From: Haloferacaceae archaeon
GTDB lineage: Archaea > Halobacteriota > Halobacteria > Halobacteriales > Haloferacaceae
Length of the DNA stretch: 8,336 nucleotides
Direction: 5' to 3'
Assembly (NCBI GenBank): GCA_018609965.1
Contig: JAHENP010000084.1
Span: forward strand, 1-8,336
Part shown: positions 4,878 through 8,336 of the stretch, piece after piece
Layout of the letters: each line of letters opens with the position of its first letter
Numbering within the stretch: the first letter of the stretch is position 1
The notes under the pieces: model-generated
Databases searched by the model: none
Seen by the model: the letters and a program-made list of their open reading frames with translations, nothing else
Told to the model about the DNA's origin: nothing
Position numbers and translations under genes: made by a program

Positions 4878-6524
4878 TCACGACTCCGTCGCCGGCAGTC
4901 GCAGTTCCACCCGGGTGCCGCGTGGCTCCCGGTCGGCGAGTGTGAGTTCGCCGCCGACGGCGGTGGCGGTCCAGTGTGCGATCCACAGCCCCAGCCCACT
5001 CGTGTGTTCCAACGGCGTCTCGGAGCCGCGTTCGACCGCCGTCCGGTCTGTCTCCGGAATCCCGGGCCCGTTGTCGGCGACGGTGACGACCACCTCGCCG
5101 TCCGTCTCTTCGATCTCGATCCACACTGTCGGCTCGCCGTCGTGGTGTTCAACCGCGTTCTCGACGACGTTCTCGACGGCGGTGGTGTACGCCCGACGAC
5201 TGCCGACGACGGCCGTCGCGTCGACGACGGAGAGTCTGATGTCGGCCGCCGGGCCGAACTCTGTGGCGACGTGTCTGGTCGGCTCCGCGACCGCAACCGG
5301 CTCCGGCTCTCCGTGGTGGCGCTCGGACCCGACCAGTTCGCGGGCCTTCTCACTCGTCTCCTGGAGTCCGACCGCCGCCGTCCGAATCTCCTCGGCGGCG
5401 GTCGCCAGCTCCGGGTCACTCGTCGCGTCGGCGACGTGGTTGGCGTGGCCCAACACGACGTTCAGCTCGTTCGAGAGGTTGTGTCGCAACACTCTGTTTG
5501 CGACCTCCAACCGTTTCTCGTAGGCGTGTCGCGCTGTCACGTCATGGACGACGACCGCGTACCCCGTCGTCTGGCCGCGGTGGTCCGACACCGCCTCGAC
5601 GCTGGTGTCGAACACCCGCCGCCGGTCGCCGATCACCGCCGTCCGGTGGTTCCCGTCGAGCCGTGTCACCTCGGCGCCGTCCGGCACCGCCGGCCGGAGC
5701 GTGTCCCCTTCCGCTGGCGACCCGTCGAACACCGCCCGAGCGAGCTCGTCGATCTCGACGACCCGTCCGTCCTCGTCGGTGACGGCCAACCCGGTGCCGA
5801 CGTTCCCGAGCGCCCGCTGGCGGGCCGGTGCCGTCCGGTCGAGCAGGTCGAACCGGAACAACGCCAACCCCCACACCCCGCCGGTCACGGCGAACGCGAA
5901 CGGTGTTGTCCCCACCGGCGCGGGAACGCCGACGGTGAACTCCGCTACGTTGACGAGAAACGGCGGCATCGCGCCGGCGAGCAACAACACCGACTGTCGG
6001 GTCGAGACCGTCGGCCCGACGACAGCCACCCGGACGAGCACAGCGATACCGACAACGACGAGGACGTAGCTGTACGCCATGTGGAGGTAGTGGACCGTCC
6101 CGAACTCGACGAGCACCCGCCCCACCGGGCCGGCCGAGGTGAACGACTCGACCGACCAGAAGAGTCCGTGCCAGGCGTTCGTGAGAACGGCCACGGCGAA
6201 GACGACCGGTTCGGCGATCAACAACGGCCGGACGGCACGGAGTCGGTCGCCGACCCCGGCGTACGTCGCCGCGAACACCAGCCACAGCGTCGGGACGACC
6301 CCGCCCGCGATGGTCACTGCACGAAACGCCGCGAGCTGGAACGCCGGGGGCGTGAACCCCAACTGGACGCCGTACAGCCCGGTCCAGCCGGCCATCGCGA
6401 GAATCAGCCACCGGAACGACCGTGCGTACGACTCGTCGCGGTCGGCGGCCGTCACCGCCAGCGCGACGGAGCCGGCGGCCGCGGCGAGGGCGAGCACACT
6501 GTACACGGTCGGTGTCCACACCAT
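4878..6524 (-). CDS. membrane sensor histidine kinase with N-terminal 7TM region and PAS-like domain
   Basis: A 548-residue two-component sensor kinase. Domains in order: about seven transmembrane helices (5-25, 36-55, 63-89, 99-115, 147-169, 177-196, 205-224), resembling the histidine kinase N-terminal 7TM region; a PAS-like domain (about 235-330, VGTGLAVTDEDGRVVEI to VVVHDVTARHAYE); a HisKA-type dimerisation part with H348 in RVLRHNLSNELNVVLGHA; and a HATPase_c domain with N box N456 (ENVVENAVEHH), G1 box DNGPGIP (484-490) and G2 box GLGLWI (510-515). Catalytic residues appear intact. The first 7TM helix starts right after ATG 6524, which has GGGAG five bases upstream; an ATG at 6581 would add 19 polar residues. 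No response regulator in the window, so it is an orphan here. The ligand is unknown. Confidence 0.9.
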   Translation of the reverse strand: MVWTPTVYSVLALAAAAGSVALAVTAADRDESYARSFRWLILAMAGWTGLYGVQLGFTPPAFQLAAFRAVTIAGGVVPTLWLVFAATYAGVGDRLRAVRPLLIAEPVVFAVAVLTNAWHGLFWSVESFTSAGPVGRVLVEFGTVHYLHMAYSYVLVVVGIAVLVRVAVVGPTVSTRQSVLLLAGAMPPFLVNVAEFTVGVPAPVGTTPFAFAVTGGVWGLALFRFDLLDRTAPARQRALGNVGTGLAVTDEDGRVVEIDELARAVFDGSPAEGDTLRPAVPDGAEVTRLDGNHRTAVIGDRRRVFDTSVEAVSDHRGQTTGYAVVVHDVTARHAYEKRLEVANRVLRHNLSNELNVVLGHANHVADATSDPELATAAEEIRTAAVGLQETSEKARELVGSERHHGEPEPVAVAEPTRHVATEFGPAADIRLSVVDATAVVGSRRAYTTAVENVVENAVEHHDGEPTVWIEIEETDGEVVVTVADNGPGIPETDRTAVERGSETPLEHTSGLGLWIAHWTATAVGGELTLADREPRGTRVELRLPATES

Positions 6525-6529
6525 CTCGT

Positions 6530-6534
6530 CTCCC
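6530..6534 (-). promoter_or_regulatory. ribosome binding site for the histidine kinase
   Basis: GGGAG within GAGGGAG on the minus strand, five bases before ATG 6524. It supports that start over the upstream ATG and implies a leadered mRNA. Confidence 0.5.
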
Positions 6535-6596
6535 TCTTCACCCCGTACTGACTTGTTTACACCGGTCCGGTCGAGGACCAACCGGGCGACGCGACG

Positions 6597-6602
6597 CTTT
6601 TC
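6597..6602 (+). promoter_or_regulatory. TATA-like box for rio2
   Basis: CTTTTC in otherwise GC-rich sequence, centred about 26-27 bases before ATG 6626. No ribosome binding site precedes that ATG, so a leaderless transcript starting at or next to the ATG is the natural reading. Confidence 0.4.
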
Positions 6603-6625
6603 CGGCTCGCCCCGCCAGTCGGTGT

Positions 6626-7531
6626 ATGGTCGAGAACATCGCCGGGGTCGTCGCCGACCTGGAGCCGGAGGACTTCTATCTGCTCTCCGGGCTCGAACAG
6701 GGGATGCGCTTCTCGGAGTGGGTCGATCTGGAGAAACTGCCGGAGTTCACCGATCTGACCGAAGAAGAGACGGCCTACCGGCTCGACCGGTGTGCCGACC
6801 GCGATCTCGTCGAGGGGAAGACGATCCAGTACGACGGCTACCGGCTCGCTTTCGAAGGGTACGACGCGCTCGCGCTCCACACGTTCGCGGAACGCGACAC
6901 GGTCGCGGGCGTGGGCGCACCCTTGGGCGTCGGCAAGGAGTCGGACGTGTACGAGGTGTCGTCCTACCGGGAGTTCGCCCTGAAGTTCCACCGCGAGGGG
7001 TACACCAACTTCCGGGAGGTGATGGAGGCCCGCGACTACACCGCCGACCGTGACCACGTCTCCTGGCTCTACACCGCTCGGAAGGCCGCGGAACGGGAAC
7101 ACGAGACGCTAGAGGACCTGTACCCGGACGTGTCTGTCCCCCGACCGGTCGACTACAACCGCCACGCGATCGTGATGGAGAAGCTCCCCGGCCCGGAGCT
7201 GGCGGACGCTAAGCTGGAGTCCCAACAGGTCGTCGGGGTGTTGGACCTGATTCTCCGGGAGGCCGCGACCGCCTACCGGGTGGGGTACGTCCACGCCGAC
7301 CTCTCGGAGTACAACGTCGCTGTCGGCGAAAGCGGGGTCGTCGTCTTCGACTGGCCCCAGTCCGTCGACACGGACCACGAGAACGCCGGCGAACTGTTGG
7401 ACCGCGATGTGGAGAACCTGATCGGCTACTTCCGCCGGAAGTACCCCAACGAGACGCCCGATGTCGACACCGACGCCGTCGCGGCGGCGATCCGCGAGGG
7501 GACGTTCGAGTCTGTGCGGGGGTTCGCGTGA
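6626..7531 (+). CDS. rio2: RIO2 family atypical serine/threonine kinase
   Basis: Cytoplasmic atypical kinase/ATPase that in archaea and eukaryotes acts in maturation of the small ribosomal subunit. The 301-residue product has the RIO2-type N-terminal winged-helix domain (about 1-85, LTEEETAYRLDRCADRDLV), then the RIO kinase fold: GVGKESDVYE (101-110) as the shortened P-loop, catalytic lysine K120 (ALKFH), hinge VMEKLPGPEL (183-192), catalytic loop YVHADLSEYN (D225, N230), and metal-binding D242 in VFDWPQ. All key residues are present. The start ATG 6626 gives MVENIAG, with a TATA-like box about 27 bases before. It is divergent from the histidine kinase (101 bases between start codons). Its neighbour 725 bases downstream looks like pheS, so the context is translation-related. 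Confidence 0.93.
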   Translation: MVENIAGVVADLEPEDFYLLSGLEQGMRFSEWVDLEKLPEFTDLTEEETAYRLDRCADRDLVEGKTIQYDGYRLAFEGYDALALHTFAERDTVAGVGAPLGVGKESDVYEVSSYREFALKFHREGYTNFREVMEARDYTADRDHVSWLYTARKAAEREHETLEDLYPDVSVPRPVDYNRHAIVMEKLPGPELADAKLESQQVVGVLDLILREAATAYRVGYVHADLSEYNVAVGESGVVVFDWPQSVDTDHENAGELLDRDVENLIGYFRRKYPNETPDVDTDAVAAAIREGTFESVRGFA

Positions 7532-7805
7532 GATCGATCTCTCGGATCACGAACAGTCACCAGTCTACGGCACCGACTATCCAGTGTGCCGTGCGTACCG
7601 CGTGTGCGCTCGTCGAACCCCCGACTGGAACGACCTCCTCAGTGCCGAGGAGACGCTCGGCGAGATGTACGAGGTGGGAGACGACACCCCAGATCGAACG
7701 GTACGCCGAGGCACCGCGACCGAGCCGCGAGTAGACAGTACAGGGTTCCCAGTCTGCGACGGCGAACACCCACAAGTAGACGGACCAGCGAGTTACCCAC
7801 AACCA
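7532..7805 (+). other. open acidic frame between rio2 and the membrane protein, unresolved
   Basis: No firm gene. The frame used by the downstream membrane protein is open through the whole stretch and reads as moderately acidic sequence with mostly C/G-ending codons (TPDWNDLLSAEETLGEMYEV, STGFPVCDGEHPQ), with four cysteines. An in-frame ATG at 7665 would extend the membrane protein to 188 residues; in-frame GTGs lie further up. There is no ribosome binding site or TATA-like box at these starts that I can defend. It may be a cytoplasmic N-terminal domain of the next gene, a decayed gene, or chance openness in GC-rich DNA. A 12-base palindrome (GAGATCGATCTC, 7530-7541) overlaps the rio2 stop. 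Confidence 0.35.
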
Positions 7806-8231
7806 GTGACGACAGCCTCAGACTCGTGGCCGACAGTCGCGGCCGCCGCCGTCGTCGGCGGCACAGCACACACAGCAGCCGCCGTCGGTCTCAGTTCGTG
7901 GTTCTTCGACACCTCCCTGCTGTCGACGGGACTCGACTGGCCGTACACGTACACGCTCGTCGGCGCGGTTCTCACCGGTGGGATTCCGGCCGGTCTCTAC
8001 CGGGCGCGACGCGCTCGGACCCCGGCAGTCGTCGTCGCCGTGCTCGGACTGCTCGCGGCGGTTGGGAGCTGGGAGACGATCAGTTCCCCGGCGGTCCCGG
8101 TCGGTCCGACGCCGTTCGGCTGGTACCTGCTCGGCTGGCCCGTGGTCGTCGGCTGCGCCGTCGCCGCCGCCGGCGTCGAACTGTGGCTGCGCAGTCGGGA
8201 GAGTCGGCTCCGTCCCGGAACCGCTAACTGA
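7806..8231 (+). CDS. four-helix membrane protein, function unknown
   Basis: Family not recognised. From GTG 7806 the product has 141 residues: a short polar start (MTTASDSWPT) and hydrophobic segments at about 10-30, 47-65, 72-90 and 104-127, ending in a basic tail (WLRSRESRLRPGTAN). The GTG was chosen because the first helix begins right after it; the frame is open upstream, so a longer form from ATG 7665 (188 residues) is possible. No clear ribosome binding site at 7806. It lies 24 bases before the next gene on the same strand and may be co-transcribed with it. Confidence 0.6.
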   Translation: MTTASDSWPTVAAAAVVGGTAHTAAAVGLSSWFFDTSLLSTGLDWPYTYTLVGAVLTGGIPAGLYRARRARTPAVVVAVLGLLAAVGSWETISSPAVPVGPTPFGWYLLGWPVVVGCAVAAAGVELWLRSRESRLRPGTAN

Positions 8232-8246
8232 CGACGCGACACACAC

Positions 8247-8250
8247 GGAG
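8247..8250 (+). promoter_or_regulatory. ribosome binding site for the gene at 8256
   Basis: GGAG with a five-base spacer (ACAAG) before ATG 8256, the same spacing as at the histidine kinase and the 127-residue membrane protein. It supports a leadered mRNA, possibly continuing from the preceding gene. Confidence 0.5.
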
Positions 8251-8255
8251 ACAAG

Positions 8256-8336
8256 ATGGAGCTACCGGCGGCACAGGTCGCGTTGTTGGAGGCAGCCAGC
8301 GCGACGGAACCCAGACGAATCGACGACCTCGCGGCC
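8256..8336 (+). CDS. pheS: probable phenylalanyl-tRNA synthetase alpha subunit, N-terminal end only
   Basis: Only 27 codons before the window ends, starting MELPAAQVALLEAASA and continuing TEPRRIDDLAA. This resembles the winged-helix start of archaeal PheS proteins, the catalytic subunit that charges tRNA-Phe in an alpha2-beta2 enzyme. The call rests on recollection of haloarchaeal PheS N termini plus a core-gene neighbourhood (RIO2). A different winged-helix protein cannot be excluded from so short a piece. The ATG is supported by GGAG five bases upstream. Confidence 0.55.
   Translation, partial: MELPAAQVALLEAASATEPRRIDDLAA

Noticed and set aside
4974..6551. Long plus-strand ORF (525 codons) opposite the histidine kinase
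   Set aside because: Arg/His/Pro-rich shadow; the kinase boxes and transmembrane segments lie in the minus frame.
1..8336. tRNA, rRNA genes and CRISPR arrays
   Set aside because: I looked for the GTTCGA-type T-arm with flanking stems and for regularly spaced repeats. The GTTCGAAAG at 73 is one arm of a hairpin in the IS remnant, and no repeat-spacer pattern exists.

Overview
This window looks haloarchaeal (class Halobacteria). The long genes are GC-rich with C/G-ending codons and encode acidic proteins. The recognisable families include a RIO2 kinase, an amphi-Trp protein, a histidine kinase of haloarchaeal type and the likely start of an archaeal-type PheS. Several starts lack a ribosome binding site but have an A/T-rich box about 27 bases upstream, as expected for leaderless haloarchaeal transcripts. 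I cannot name the genus.

Left part (1-1800), accessory. Bases 1-270 look like the 3' end of an IS200/IS605-type (IS1341-like, tnpB-only) element: a possible TnpB tail, a strong 9-bp hairpin, and a right end with a CCCACCC/GGGTGGG stem closing in GTGGGAGGAGGTCAA, which may double as an omega-RNA scaffold. It is followed by three small genes (660-803, 1268-1414, 1569-1718) for 47-49 residue peptides. They align without gaps over their first 28 residues (G-T-x-Y-G-x-E-x3-T-x-F-D-x2-F-[DE]-x-D) and then diverge into short tails rich in aromatic residues, two of them with cysteines. Each has its own A/T-rich promoter-like box in GC-rich surroundings and a short hairpin just after the stop. The best reading is a family of paralogous precursor peptides with conserved leader and variable core, RiPP-like. 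No maturation enzyme or exporter lies in the window. This is the most interesting content.

Middle (1803-6524), mostly conserved genes. Deoxyribonuclease IV (nfo, minus) is divergent from a 91-residue amphi-Trp protein (plus). Then come minus-strand genes: a 55-residue two-helix membrane protein, a lipoate/octanoate-protein ligase family protein, a 127-residue membrane protein and a 548-residue membrane histidine kinase. The last three, in transcription order kinase, membrane protein, ligase, may be one transcription unit. Two small remnants flank the 55-residue gene, one of which repeats the end of the ligase gene.

Right part (6626-8336), plus strand. RIO2 kinase (ribosome small-subunit maturation) starts divergently from the histidine kinase. 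It is followed by an unexplained open acidic frame, a four-helix membrane protein, and the first 27 codons of a gene that resembles pheS. RIO2 and PheS give this end a translation-related, core-genome flavour.
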